Source: Hymenopus coronatus
Lineage: Eukaryota > Arthropoda > Insecta > Mantodea > Hymenopodidae
Assembly (NCBI GenBank): GCA_030762935.1
Contig: CM060890.1
Coordinates: forward strand, 151,121,129 to 151,185,128
DNA: 64,000 nucleotides
Direction: 5' to 3'
Made by a program: the position numbers and the translations under genes. The first letter of the stretch is position 1. Every line of letters starts with the position of its first letter. This document shows, piece after piece, positions 33,474 to 47,595 of the stretch. The notes below the pieces were generated by a model. That model was given only the letters and a program-made list of their open reading frames with translations. It was not told the origin of the DNA and did not search any database.

Positions 33474-36400
33474 TATAGGACAATAATACTGGAATCTTAT
33501 GGCTATTCTCTTCTCTGCAACACGTGGAACCTTTAGTCACTGTGTACAGGACAATAACACTAGAACCTGAGGGCTATTCTCTTCTCTGCGAAACGTGGAA
33601 ACTTTGGTCACTGTGTTCAGGACAATAACACTAGAACCTGCGGGCTATGCTCTTCTCTGTAACACGTGCAACCTTTAGTCACTGTGTATAGGACAATAAC
33701 AATGGAACCTGAGGGCTATGCTCTTCGCTGTAACACGTGGAACTTGGTGTCACTCAGTACAGGACAATAACACTAGAACCTGAGGGCTATGCTCTTCTCT
33801 GTAACACGTGCAACCTTTAGTCACTGTGTATAGGACAATAACACTGGAACCTGAGGGCTATGCTCTTCGCTGTAACACGTGGAACTTGGTGTCACTCAGT
33901 ACAGGACAATAACACTATAACCTGAAGGCTATTCTCTGCTCTGCCACACGTGGAACTTTTAGTCGCAGTGTACAGGACAATTACACTAGAACCTGAGAAC
34001 TACACTCTTTTCTGCAACACGTGGAACCGCAGTCACTGTGTACAGGTCAATAACACTAGAACCTGAGGGCTATTTTCTTCTCTGCAACACGTGGAACTTG
34101 CAGTCACTTTGTACAGGGCAATAACACTAGAACCTGAAGGCTATTCTCTTCTCTGCAACACGTGGAACCTTTAGTCACTGTGTACAGGACATTAACACTG
34201 AAACCTGAGGCTATGCTCTTCTCTGCAACACGTGGAACCTTCAGTCACTGTGTAGAGGACAATTATACTGGAACCTGAGGGCTATTCTCTTCTCTGCAAC
34301 ACGTGGAATCTTTAGTCACTGTGTACAGGACAATAATACTGGAACCTGAATGATAATCTCTTCTCTGAAACACGTGGAACCCTTAGTCACTGTGTACAGG
34401 ACAAAAACAGTGGAAACCGAGGGCTATTCGCTTCTCTGCAACACGTGGAACCTTTAGTCACTGTATACAGGAAAATAACACTAGAACCTGAGGGTTATGC
34501 TCTTCTCTGCAACACATGGAACTTGCAGTCACTGTGTACACGACAATAACACTAGATCCTGAGGGCTATGCTTTCTGTGCAACACGTGGAACTTTTAGTC
34601 ACTGTGTGCAGGACAATATCACTGGAACCTAAGGGATATGCTCTTCTCCGCAACACGTGGAACTTGCAGTTATTGTGTACCGGACAATAACACTAGAACC
34701 TGAGAGCTATCCTCTTCTCCGCAACACGTGGAGCTTGCAGTCATTATGTACAGGACAATAACACTAGAACCTGAGGGCTATACTCTTCTCTGTAACTCGT
34801 GGAACTTGCAATCACTGTGTACAGGACAATAACACTAGAACCTGAGGGCTATGCTCTTCTCTGTAACAGGTGGAACTTGCAATCACTGGGTACAGGATGA
34901 TAACACTAGAAACTGAGGGCTATGCTCTTCTCTGTAACAGGTGGAACCTTTAGTCACTGCGTACAGGTCAATAACACTAGAAAAAGAGAGCTATGCTTTT
35001 CTCTGTAACACGTGAAACCTGCAGTTGCTGTTTACAGGACAATAACACGAGAACCTGAGGCTATTCTCTTCTCTGCAACACGGGGAAACTTTAGTCACTG
35101 TGTACAGGACAATAAAACTAGCAACTGAGGGCTATGATGTCTTTGCAACACGTGGAACCTATAGTCACTGTGTACAGTACAACAACACTTGAATCTGAGG
35201 GTTATTCTCTTCTCTATAACACGTGGAACCATTAGTCACTGTGTAGATGAAAATACCACCAGAATCTGAGGGCTATTTTTCTCTCTGCAACACGTGGAAC
35301 CCTTAGTCACTGCGTACAGGACAATAACACTAGAACAAGAGGGCTATGCTTTCTTCTGTAACACGTGGAACTTGCAGTTGCTGTGTAAAGACAATAACAC
35401 TAGAACCTGAGGACTATTCTGTTCTCTGCAACACGTGGAAACTTTAGTCACTGTGTACAGGACAATGACCTGGAAACTCAGCGCTATGCTCTTTTCTGCA
35501 ACTCGCGGAACTTGCAGTCACTGTGTACAGGACATAAACACTGGAATCCGTGGGCTATTCTTTTCTCTGCAACACATGGAACTTTTAGTCACTGTGTACA
35601 GGATAATAATACTGGAACCAGAGGGCTATTCTCTTCTCTGTAACACGTGGAACCTATAGTCACTGTGTACAGCACAATAACACTAAAACCTGAGGGCTAT
35701 TCTCTACTCTGCAAAACGTGGAACCTTTGTCACTATGGACAGGATAATAACACTGGAAACTGAGAGTTATGCTCTTCTCTGTAACACGTGGAACTTTCAG
35801 TCACTGTGTACAAGACAATAAAACTAGAACCTGAGGTCTATTCTACTCTCTGCAACACGTGCAAATATTAGCCACTGTGTACAGGACAATACCACTAGAA
35901 CCTGAGGGCTATTCTCTTCTCTGTAACACGTGGAACTTGCAATCACTGTTTACAGGACACTAACACTAGAACCTGAGGGCTATTCTCTTCTCTGCAACAC
36001 GTGGAAAATTTAGTCACTGTATACAGGACAATAACACTGGAACCTGAGGGCTATGCTCTTCGCTGTAACGCGTGGAACTTGGTGTCACTCAGTATAGGAC
36101 AATAACACAATAACATGAAGGCTATTCTCTTCTCTGCAACACGTGGAACCCTTAGTCGCAGTGTACAGGACAATTACACTAGAACCTGAGGGCTACGCTC
36201 TTTTCTGCAACACGTGGAACCGCAGTCACTGTGTACAGGACAATAACACTAGAACCTCAGGGCTAATCTCTTCTCTGCAACACGTGGAACTTCCAGTCAC
36301 TTTGTACAGGGCAATAACACTAGATCCTGAAGGCTCTTCTCTTCTCTGCGACACGTGGAACCTTATGTCGCTGTGCACAGGGCAATAACACTAGAACCTG

Positions 36401-39400
36401 AGGGCTACGCTCTTTTCTGCAACACGTGGAACCGCAGTCACTATGTACAGGACAATATCACTAGAACCTGAGCGCTATTCTCTTCTCTGCAACACCTGGA
36501 GCCTGTTGTCACTGTGTACAGGACATTTACAGTAGGACCTGAGTGCTATTGTCTTCTCTGCAACACCTGGACTCTGTAGTCATTGTGTACAGGACAATAA
36601 CACTAGAACTTGAGAGCTATTCACTTCTCGGCAACACGTAAAACTGCAGTCACTGTGTACAAGCCAATAGCACTAGCACCTGAGGGCTATTCTCTTCTCT
36701 GCGACTCGTGGAACCTTTAGTCACTTTGTACAGGACAATTACACTAGAACCTAAAACTATGCCCTTCTCTGCAACACGTGGAACCTTAATTCACTTTGTA
36801 CAGGACAATAACACTGGAACCACAGGGCTATGCTATTCTCTGTATCACGTGGAATTTGCAGTCACTGTGTACTGGACAATAACACTACAACCTGAGGACT
36901 ATTCTCTTCTCTGTAACATGTGGAACTTGCAGTTACTGTGTACAGGACAAAACCACGGGAACCTGATAGCCATTCTCTTCTCTGCAACACGTGGAACTGC
37001 AGTCACTGTATACAGGACAATAACACTATAACCTGAAGGCCATTCTCTTCTCTGCGACACGTGGAAACTTTAGTCACTGTGTTCAGTACAATAACACTAG
37101 AACCTGCAGGATATGCTCTTCTCTGTAACACGTGGAACCTTTAGTCACTGTGTACAGGACAATAACACTGAAACCTAAGGGCTATGCTCTTCTCTGTAAC
37201 ACGTGGAATCTTTAGGACAATAGCACTGGAATCTCAGGCCTATGCTCTTCTCTGTAAAACGTGGAACATGCAGTCACTGTGTACAGGACAATAACACTGG
37301 AACCTGAGGGCTATTCTCTTCTCTGTAACACGTGGAACCTTTAGTCACTGTGTGCAGGACAATAAAATTGTAACCTGAGAGCTATGCTCTTCTCTGCAAC
37401 ACGTGGAGCTTGCAGTCACTGTGTACAGGACAATAACACTGAATCCTGAGGGCCCTTCTCTGCTCTGCAACACGTGGAACGTTTAGTCACTGTGTACAGG
37501 ACAATAATACCGTAATCAGAGAGTTCTGCTCTTCTCTGCAACACATGGCAATTTAGTCACTGTGTACAGCACAGATAACCTGGAACCTGAGAGCTATTCT
37601 CTTCTCTGCAACACGTGGAACCATTAGTCACTGTGTACAGGACAATAACACCGGAACCTGAGGGCTATTCTCTTCTCTGTAAAACGTGGAACTTGCCGTC
37701 ACTGTGTACAGGACAATATCACTAGAACCTGGGGGCTATGCTCTTCTCTGTAATACGTGGAATTTACAGTCACTGTGTACAGGACAATAACACTGGAACC
37801 TGAGGGCTATACTCTTCTGTGTAACACGTGGAACTTGTAGTCACAGTGTGCAGGACAATAACTCTAGATCCTGAAGGCTATTCTTTTCTCTGCAACACGT
37901 GAAACCTTTAGTCACTGCGTAATGGACAATAACCCTAGAACCTGAGGGCTATGCCCTTCTCTGTAACAAGTGGAACTTGCACCAGCTGTGTACAGGACAA
38001 TAACAATAGAACCTGAAGGCTATTCTCTTCTCTGCAACACGAGCAACATTTAGACACTGTGTACAGGACAGTAACATGGAACCTGATGTGTATTCTGTTC
38101 TCTGCAACACGTGGAACCCTTAGACACTGTGTACAGGACAAAAACACTAAAGCCTGAGGATTATTCTCTTATCCGCCACACGTGGAACCTTTAGTCACCG
38201 TGTACAGTACAATAACACTTGAACCTGAGGGCTATTCTCTTCTCTGTCACACATAGAACCTTTAGTCACTCTGTGCATGTCAATAACACTGGAACCTGAA
38301 GGATATGCTCTTCCCCGCAACACGTGGAACTTGCATTCACTGTGTACAGGGTAATAACACTAGAACCTGTGGGCTATGCTTTTCTCTGTAACACGTGGTA
38401 TTTGCAGTTGCTGTGTACAGGACAATAACACTAGAACCTGAGGGCTATTCTATTCTCTGCAACACGTGGAATCTATAGTCACTGTGTACAAGACAATAAC
38501 ACTAGAACCTTAGGGCTATTCTCTTCTCTGTAACACGTGGAACCTTTAGTCACTGTGCACAAGAGAATAACACTAGAACCTGAGGGCTATTCTCTTCTCT
38601 ACGACACGTGCAACTTGCAATCACTGTTTACAGGACAAAAACACTAGAACTTGCGGGCTATGCTCATCTCTGTAATACGTGGAACCTTTAGTCGCTGTGT
38701 ACAGGACAATAACACTGGTACCTCAAGGTTATTCTCTTCTCAGCAATACGTGGCACCTTTAGTCACTTTGTACAGGATAATAATGCTAGAACCTTAGGGC
38801 TATAGTCTTCTCTGAGACACTGGAGCCTTTAGTCACTGTGTACAGGACAATAACACTGGAATCTGAAGAATATGCTCTTCTCTGTAACGCGGGGAACTTG
38901 CAGTAACTGTGTAAAGGACAATAACACTAGAACCTGAGCACTATGCTCTTCACTAGATCCTGAGGGCTATTCTCTTCTCTGCAACAAGAGGAACCTTTAG
39001 TCACTGTGAGCAGGACAGTAACACTATAACCTGAGGGATATTCTCTTTTCTGCAACACGTGGAACCTTTAGTCATTGAGTACGGGACAATAACACTAGAA
39101 CCTGAGGGCTATGCCTTCTCTGTAACACGTGATACTTGCAGCTGCTGTGAACAGGAGGGCTATTCTCTTCTCAGCAACACAGGTAACCTATAGTCACTGT
39201 GTACAGGACAATAACACTAGAACCTGACGGCTATTCTCTTCTCTGTAGGAACCTTTAGTCACCGTGTACAAGAGAATAACACTAGAACCTCAGGGCTATT
39301 CTCTTCTCTGCGACACATGAAACCTTTAGTCCTTGTGTACAGGACAATAACACTAGAACCTGAGGGCTATTCTCTTCTGTGTAACACGTAGAACCTTTAG

Positions 39401-42400
39401 TCACTGTGTACAAGATAATAACACTAGAACCTAAAGGCTATGCTCTTCTCTGAAACACGTGGAACTTGCAGTCACTGTGTACAGGAGAATAACCCTGGAA
39501 CCTGAGGGCTATTCTCTTCTCTGCAACACGTGGAACCTTTAGTCATTGTGTACAAGAGAACAACGCCAGAACCTGAGGGCTATTCTCTTCTCTGCGACTA
39601 GTGGAAATTTTAGTCACTGTGTACAGGACATTAACTCTGGAACCTGAGGGATATTCTCTTCTCTGTAACACGTTGAACATTTAATTACTGTGTACAGGAC
39701 AATAACACTAGAAGCTGAGGACTATGCTCTTCTCTGTAACACGTCGAACTTGCAGTCACTGTACAGGACAATAACACTGCTACCTGAAGGCTCTGCTCTT
39801 CTCTGAAACACTTGGAACTTACAATCACTGTTTACAGGACAATAACACTAGAACCTGAGGGCTATGCTCTTCTCTGCAACCCGTGGACTCTTTAGTCACT
39901 GTGTACAGGACAATAACACTAAAATCTGAGGGACATGCTCCTCTCTGCAACACGTGGGAGCTTTAGTCACTGTGAACAGGACAACAATACTGGAACCTGA
40001 GGGCTGTTCTCTTCTCTGTAACACGTGGAATCCTTAATCACTGAATACAGGACAGTTACGCTAGAACCTGCAGGCTATGCTCTTCCCTGTAACACGTGGA
40101 ACCTTAAGTCACTGTTTACAGGGCAATAGCACTAGAACCTGAGGGCTATGCTCTTCTCTGCAACCCGTGGACTCTTTAGTCACTGTGTACAGGACAATAA
40201 CACTAAAACCTGAGGGACATGCTCCTCTCTGCAACACGTGGGAGCTTTAGTCACTGTGAACAGGACAACAATACTGGAACCTGAGGGCTGTTCTCTTCTC
40301 TGTAACACGTGGAATCCTTAATCACTGAATACAGGACAGTTACGCTAGAACCTGCAGGCTATGCTCTTCCCTGTAACACGTGGAACCTTAAGTCACTGTT
40401 TACAGGGCAATAGCACTAGAACCTGAGGGCTATGCTCTTCTCTGTAACACGTGGAACCTTTATTAACTGTGTACAGGACAATAACACTGGAACATGAGGG
40501 CTATTCTCTTCTCTGCAACACTTGGAACCTTTGGTCACTGTATACTGTAAAATAACACTGGAACCTGATGTCTATTCTCTTCTCTGTAACACGTGGAAAC
40601 CTTAGTCACTGTGTACAGGACAATAACACTAGAACCTGAGGGACATGCTCTTCTCTGCAACACGTGGAACTTTTAGTCACTGTGTGCAGGAAAATAACAC
40701 TTTACCCTGAGAACTATTCTCTTCTCTGCAAGATGTGGAACCCTTAGTCACTGTGTATAGGACAATAACTCTGGAACCAGATGTCTATTCTCCTCTCTGC
40801 AAAACGTGGAACCCTTAGTCACTGTGTACAGGACAATAATCCTGGAACCTCAGGGCTATTCTCTTCTCTGCAACACATGGAACCTTCAGTCACTATGTAC
40901 AGGACAATAACACTGACACCTGATATATATTCTATTCTCTGCAACACGTGAAACCTTTAGACACTGTGAAAAAGGACAATAACATTGGAACCCAAGGGTT
41001 ATTCTCTTCTCTACAATACGTGGAACCTTTAGTCACTGTGTACAGGACAATAATACTAGAACCTGAGGGCTATACTCTTCTCTGCAACACGTGGAACCTT
41101 TAGTCACTGTGGGCAGACAATAACTCTAGAATCTGATGTCTATTCTTTTCTCTGCAACACGTGGAATTTTTAGTCACTGTGTACAGGACAATAACACTGG
41201 AACCTGAGGCATATTCTCTCCTCTGTAACACGTGGAAATTTAGTCCCTGTGTACAGGACAATAACACTAGAACCTGAGGGCTATGCTCTTCTCTGTAACA
41301 TTGGATCTTTTAGGCACTGTGTACAGGACAATAACACTAGAACCTGAGGACTATTCTCTTCTCTGCAACACTTGGAACTGTTAGTCACTGTGTACAGGAC
41401 AATAACACTAGAACCCGAAAGCTATTCTCTTCACTGTAACACGTGGAACCTTTATTCACTGTGTAAGGACAGTAACACTGGAACCTGATGTATATTCTCT
41501 TCTCTGTAACACGTGGAACCTTTATTCACTGTGTAAGGACAGTAACACTGGAACCTGATGTATATTCTCTTCTTTGCAACAGGTGGAATCTTTTAGTCAC
41601 TGTGTACAGGACAATAACACTAGAACCCTAGGGACATGATCTTCTATGCAACACGTGGAAGCTTTAGTCGCTGTGTACAGGACAATAACTCTGGAACCTG
41701 AGGGCTATTCTCTTCTCTGCAACACGTGGAACTTGCAGTCCCTTTTTACAGGGCAATAACACTAGAACCTGAAGGCTATTCTCTTCTCTGCGACACGTGG
41801 AACCTTATGTCGCTGTGCACAGGGCAATAACACTAGAACCTGATGGCTATTCTCTTCTCTGTAACTCGTCAAATATTTAGTCACTGTGTACAGGACAATA
41901 ACACTGGAACCTGAGGGCCATTCACTTCTCCGCAACACCTGGAATCTTTACTCACTGTGTACTGGACAATGACACTGGAACCTGAGGGTTATTCTCTTCT
42001 TTGTAACACGTGGAACCTTTAGTCACTGTGTAGAGGACAATGACACTAGAATCTGAGGGATATTCTCTTCTCTGCAACACGTGGAACTTTAGTCACTGTA
42101 TACAGGACAATAACACTAGAACCTGAGGGCTATTCTCTTCACTGCAACACGTGGATCCTTTAGTCACTGTACAGGACAATAACACTGGAACCTGAGGGCT
42201 ATTCTCTTCTCTGTAACAGGTGGAACCTTTAGTCACTGTGTAAAGTACAATAACACTAGAAATAGAGGGCTATTCTCTTCTCTGCGACACTGGAGCCTTT
42301 AGTCACTGTGTACATGACAATAACACTGGAACCTGAGGGACAATAACACTAGAACCTGAGGGCTATGCTCTTCTCTGTAACACGTGGAACTGGCAGTCAC

Positions 42401-43036
42401 TGTGTACAGGACCATAACACTAGAAACTGAGGGCTATGCTCTTCTCTGTAACACGTGGAACTTGCAGTCACTGTGTACAGGACAATAACACTGGAACCTG
42501 AGGGCTATTCTCTTCTCTGCAACACGTGCCACCTTTAGTCACTGTGTACAGGACAATAACACTAGAACCTGAGGGCTGTTCTCATCACTGTAACACGTGG
42601 AACCTTTAGTCACTGTGTACAGGACAATAACACTAGAACCTGAGGATTATTCTCTTCTCTGCAACACGTGGAACCTTTAGTCACTGTGTACAGGACATTA
42701 ATACTGGAACCCAATGTCAATTCTCTTCTCTGTAACACGTGGAACCTTTAGTCACTGTGTACAGGACAATAACACTAAATATTGAAGGTTATTCTCTTCT
42801 CTGCGACACTGGAGCCTTTAGTCACTGTGTACAGGACAATAAAACTGGAACCTGAGGGCTATGCTCTTCTCTGTAACACGTGGAACTTGCAGTCACTGTG
42901 TACAGGACAATAACACGAGAACCTGAGGGCTCTTCTCTTCTCTGCAACACGTAGAACCTTTAGTCACTGTGGACAGGAAATAACACTAGAACCTGAGGTA
43001 CATGCTCTTCTCTGCAACACGTGGAACCTGCAGTCG
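33474..43036. repeat. 71 bp satellite-like array (about 135 units, 9.6 kb)
   Basis: Unit: AGGACAATAACACTAGAACC, then TGAGGGCTATTCTCTTCTCT, then GCAACACGTGGAACCTTTAG, then TCACTGTGTAC. Units diverge by point changes and small indels, and no frame stays open for long. Nearly every unit holds the palindrome CACGTG. Higher-order repetition is visible: a four-unit block of 284 bp is duplicated at about 39861-40144 and 40145-40428, a two-unit 142 bp block repeats near 33660-33940, and the block near 33870-34040 recurs near 36066-36240. The array lies wholly in the Ig-EGF intron. Confidence 0.97.
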
Positions 43037-44895
43037 CGACATAAGAAAAATTTATGTAGTAAAGATAGTGCCTCTCCTATATGCGGGATAATCAGCAGTG
43101 AACGAAATCTAAGGTGTTAATGAAGAACAAAAGGAGGTTTTGAGAATACAGGCAGAATGATCCGAAAACATTGTTATTGCAATTACTTTATTTAGGTTTA
43201 ATTTAGCTACATTTGTCCCATTTATTGGATTTTTATATCTTATGAACATGTTTTACTGGCGCTTTTAGCTCAATAGCTTCTTAAGACAGAGAAACTTAGC
43301 TCGATATCTGTAGAAACAGAAACAGAACTTCACACCTGTCGAGAAAAGTTGCAAAGTTTTCATAATCATGATTGCTCTTCAAATTTAATTCAGATCTGTC
43401 CTTTGCAAATGCAATAAGGTATGTCCCTAATACTTATCTATGTTCCGCGCTGCTCCTTCTGCATACTTGTTCTAAAGGATTAATGACAGCAGACTCATCT
43501 TGTGGCCCAGGTTAACATGTCACCAAGAGGTTCATACATGAGTCGTTGAATGAATGCAGACATAGGCTTGGCGAGCTGAGGGCGGCTAGAACGTGTAGTT
43601 TTGGGATAGATGATGGACAAATGTAATGCTCTGGATGGTCTGGTTTATTCTGTTTCTCCAATTCTTCTGAATGTGGACACAACTTGTGCGTGGTTTTGTT
43701 GTGTTAAAACACAGTGTACAGATAGAAACTATCACTAACTGAATTTAGCTTTTAACCTGTATATGAAGCATTACGTCACTGGTTCAGGTTGCACGCCATT
43801 CTTTGTTAGGGTTATGCTTTTCCTAAATTATATTTTAATATTAATTGACTATGTTGACATCTGACTAAACAAACTCTTAAGATCCTGTTCAAGAAGAGGA
43901 AAAACAAGTCTCTCTAATCTATTAAAAGTGTAGATAAAGGGAGGGGTAAGGTGCAACGAATTGGATTATTTTGCTTAAATTCATGCCCGCAAATGCATAG
44001 TGCGCCTTTGGGACAGTAGGAAACCACCACTCTTTACTTACGACTTTTCTTACTTTTCCACGATTACTAAGCGAATGTAGGAATGGGTTCCCTTCTACCA
44101 TGTTTGAGGTAGACTTTGCAGTGTCAGTCAGAGTGAATGCTTGTTCTTGACCCTATCAGAAAAACCTGCATATGAGGAACTTGGGGAAATATTAATTCAC
44201 TTTTTAATAGTTGCAAAGCTTTAGAGCATTTATATGAAATTCCCTCACTTTTGTGCCAACCGGACTAATTTCCCTGACTTTCCAAGTCTGTATGCACCAT
44301 ACAAACATTAACTATCTGGTTTTATATTTTCAATCTTCTGAATTAATATTATTTTAATTGATACTTATAGTATGAATAGTATCCCAAACGCGTAAAAGAA
44401 TAAAACTGAACGTTCACAAAGAAGTGAAACAAAAACACGACGTTTGTATAAAATGTCCTAATCTAGTCAATAAGTTCAAGATTAAACTCAACATTTAGCG
44501 CCAAACTTTCAAGATGCGTGCTTCAAACAAAAATTGAGTATTGAAACGGAAATACACGTTTTAAAGTTATATTAAAAAGGGCATCTTTGGAAAAAGTTGC
44601 GTGCGCGCGCGGTGTGTGAAACTGTGTGTAAACAGCATAAATCAAACATAAAACGTTGCATTAATACCAAACTTAATAATGTTCAGTATTTCTCAAGCAT
44701 ATAACCAGAATATACAAAAAAAATTGCCCATTTTAAACCGTTTTCTAATACTGCTTCTTATTTCTTCGATTCAGGGAGCCTTAAAGTTGAAAGTTGAAAA
44801 TAAATTTTGGTTAGAATAAAATACTATAGTTAAATTACAAAAGAGGTAGATAATATATTGGGAGGCATATAAGAAGCATACTTGTTGCACGAATC
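43037..44895. other. Intron, unassigned single-copy-looking sequence
   Basis: About 1.9 kb without tandem structure, recognisable transposon or long open frame. Short alternating purine-pyrimidine runs (GCGTGCGCGCGCG near 44600; GCGCGCGG near 44908) lie near its right end. Confidence 0.45.
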
Positions 44896-44899
44896 CAGA

Positions 44900-46335
44900 A
44901 AAAGGTCCGCGCGCGGTGTGTGCGTATGTTTGTGATTATGGTGTGGGTGAATGTGTGTGTGCGTACGTGAGAATATATATGAGAGTGTGTGTGTGTGTGT
45001 GTGTGGATGTGAGCGAGTGTGTATATGTTGTGAGTGTGTTGGAATGTGAGAGTGTGTGTGTGTATGAATGTATGGGTATGAGCGAGTGTGTATATGTTGT
45101 GAGTGTGTGGGTATGAGCGAATGTGTTGGTGAGAGTGTGTGTGTAGGTGTGAGCGAGTGTGTATATGTTGTGAGTGTGTTGGAATGTGAGAGTGTGTGTG
45201 TAGGTGTGAGCGAGTGTGTATATGTTGTGAGTGTGTTGGAATGTGAGAGTGTGTGTGTAGGTGTGAGCGAGTGTGTATATGTTGTGAGTGTGTTGGAATG
45301 TGAGAGTGTGTGTGTAGGTGTGAGCGAGTGTGTATATGTTGTGAGTGTGTTGGAATGTGAGAGTGTGTGTGTAGGTGTGAGCGAGTGTGTATATGTTGTG
45401 AGTGTGTTGGAATGTGAGAGTGTGTGTGTAGGTGTGAGCGAGTGTGTATATGTTGTGAGTGTGTTGGAATGTGAGAGTGTGTGTGTGTGAATGTATGGGT
45501 ATGAGCGAGTGTGTATATGTTGTGAGTGTGTGGGTATGAGCGAATGTGTTGGTGAGAGTGTGTGTGTAGGTGTGAGCGAGTGTGTATATGTTGTGAGTGT
45601 GTTGGAATGTGAGAGTGTGTGTGTAGGTGTGAGCGAGTGTGTATATGTTGTGAGTGTGTTGGAATGTGAGAGTGTGTGTGTAGGTGTGAGCGAGTGTGTA
45701 TATGTTGTGAGTGTGTTGGAATGTGAGAGTGTGTGTGTAGGTGTGAGCGAGTGTGTATATGTTGTGAGTGTGTTGGAATGTGAGAGTGTGTGTGTGTGAA
45801 TGTATGGGTATGAGCGAGTGTGTATATGTTGTGAGTGTGTGGGTATGAGCGAATGTGTTGGTGAGAGTGTGTGTGTAGGTGTGAGCGAGTGTGTATATGT
45901 TGTGAGTGTGTTGGAATGTGAGAGTGTGTGTGTGAGTGAGTGTATGGGTATGAGCGAGTGTGTTGGTGTGAGTGTGTGGGTATGAGCAGGTGTGTATATG
46001 TTGTGAGTGTGTGGGTAGAGGGAGTGTGTGTGTGGATGTGAGCGAGTGTGAGAATATATCTGAGTGTGTGTGTGTGTGTGTGGGTGTGAGCAGGTGTGTA
46101 TATGTTGTGAGTGTGTGGGTAGAGGGAGTGTGTGTGTGTGGATGTGAGCGAGTGTGAGAATATATCTGAGAGTGTGTGTGTGTGTGGGTGTGAGAATATA
46201 TCTGAGAGTGTGTGTGTGTGGGTGTGAGCGAGTGTGTATATGTTGTGAGTGTGTTGGAATGTGAGAGTGTGTGTGAGTGAGTGTATGGGTATGAACGAGT
46301 GTGGGTGTAAGTGAGTGTGCGTGTGTATTGTAAGA
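44900..46335. repeat. GT-rich 57 bp tandem array with nested higher-order repeats
   Basis: Basic unit: GTGTGTGTAGGTGTGAGCGA, then GTGTGTATATGTTGTGAGTG, then TGTTGGAATGTGAGA. A distinct leader unit (beginning ATGTATGGGTATGAGCG) recurs at 45068, 45491 and 45800. The spacings are 423 and 309 bp, which differ by exactly two 57 bp units. The minus strand is open for 518 codons (His/Thr/Ser-rich), and the plus strand is open in several stretches. Both follow from the low-complexity composition. Confidence 0.95.
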
Positions 46336-46850
46336 GTATTGTAGTTAGACCTTGACCCTAGGGGCCGATCCCACACTAGGACAATCCCCAACCCTCTACA
46401 TGGAATCTCTTATTTTCTGAAAAGTGCCTGTTTTAATGTTGATTATCATGCCATATATTAAAGATATTGCTACGAAAAATAAAATGTACATTTAAAATTC
46501 TTGTTTTCTATAATGTTGTAGAACTGTTAAACATTTGACATTACAGTGCCGTGCTACCTATCGTGACTGCCGGCGGAGACTGCACGGAGTCCAAAATAAA
46601 CCAAGCAAGCAAACAGGCAGTCTGACATCCGTGCCAACTGAGTTAGGCCACTTTTTATATTCAATATAGACAGACAGACAGACAGTCCATACCGAAAGTT
46701 AATAAACTTGCACAAAACCAGCAAGATTGTATGCAACTACTTTCTTCCGTCACACCTGTACAAGGATTTTGGCACCAGAGAATATTTAAAAGGAGCAGTA
46801 ATGACGTAAATCACTTAACGTTTTTTAGCTCTTTTATGCGAGCTTATTGT
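46336..46850. other. Intron, unassigned, with short CAGA repeat
   Basis: No gene recognised. A short (CAGA)n run lies at about 46668-46685. Confidence 0.45.
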
Positions 46851-46892
46851 AAAAATGTTATGTGAAATAAACTGTATGTTTTAAACTCATGC

Positions 46893-46943
<51 letters not shown>

Positions 46944-47372
46944 AACCTTTACAGTTATATTAATTAGGCTATATAAAATTCCTTCCGACCGATGAACTAT
47001 TGCACGCGAAACCCAGAAGCTATTCCCTGAAAATCAAAATATGTATACATTTGTTTTCACATACACACATATATCCATCACACTCGTTAGAGCCATTTTT
47101 CAGAAAATAAAACATATCAAAAAGGTTCTTTATAGAGAATAGTTCAGGGCCCAGATCTTAAAAATATTCGTGTCGAAATCCCTGGAAGACTTAAATATAA
47201 GTTTCGTACTTACGGGACTTTTGATTTTTGGTTATGCTGTACATACACACACACGTGCGCGCGCGTGCATAACATTTTCTACACTGCTTTTTAGGGCTCA
47301 GGGAGCCTCAAAACATATATTTTCGCAGAAATCTAGACATCAAATTTTTGGGTGGAATACAATACTTACACC
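46850..47372 (+). repeat. Family A copy 13 containing a (CT)n tract
   Basis: Diverged copy: ATGTGAAATAAACTGTATG (46860), a (CT)n run at about 46894-46942, CGTTAGAGCC (47084), CA and CG tracts (47243-47268), GCAGAAATCTAGACATCAAA (47324). A (CT)n tract at the position of the usual TCTCTTACGG block is unique to this copy. Confidence 0.75.
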
Positions 47373-47489
47373 AAATATTCTAAATAAAATCAAAGTGTGT
47401 ACGATCATAACAACTTGTTCCAAATGTCAGGGTTGTACAACATTTTCTCAAAAATATTTTAAGTCTACATTGCTCTCGCCTCTAACCTA

Positions 47490-47595
47490 GACGGTTTGGG
47501 TTTGATTTGTGGTGGACGGGTTTTCTCCAGTTTCCATGCTTCATGGGTGTCATTGCGGGTATCAAACACTATAAAAAAAAATAATTCTACATTCA
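47490..47595 (+). mobile_element. SINE remnant (GGACGGGTTTTCTCC type)
   Basis: The GACGGGTTTTCTCCAGTTTC block (47516-47535) and the ending CAAACACTATAAAA match the SINE at 58,080-58,290. Upstream, GGTTTGGGTTTGATT may be a decayed B box. Confidence 0.55.

Noticed and set aside
44835..46391. 518-codon minus-strand open frame rich in His, Thr and Ser
   Set aside because: It is the complement of a GT-rich minisatellite. Composition alone removes stops, and there is no domain, signal peptide or unique sequence.
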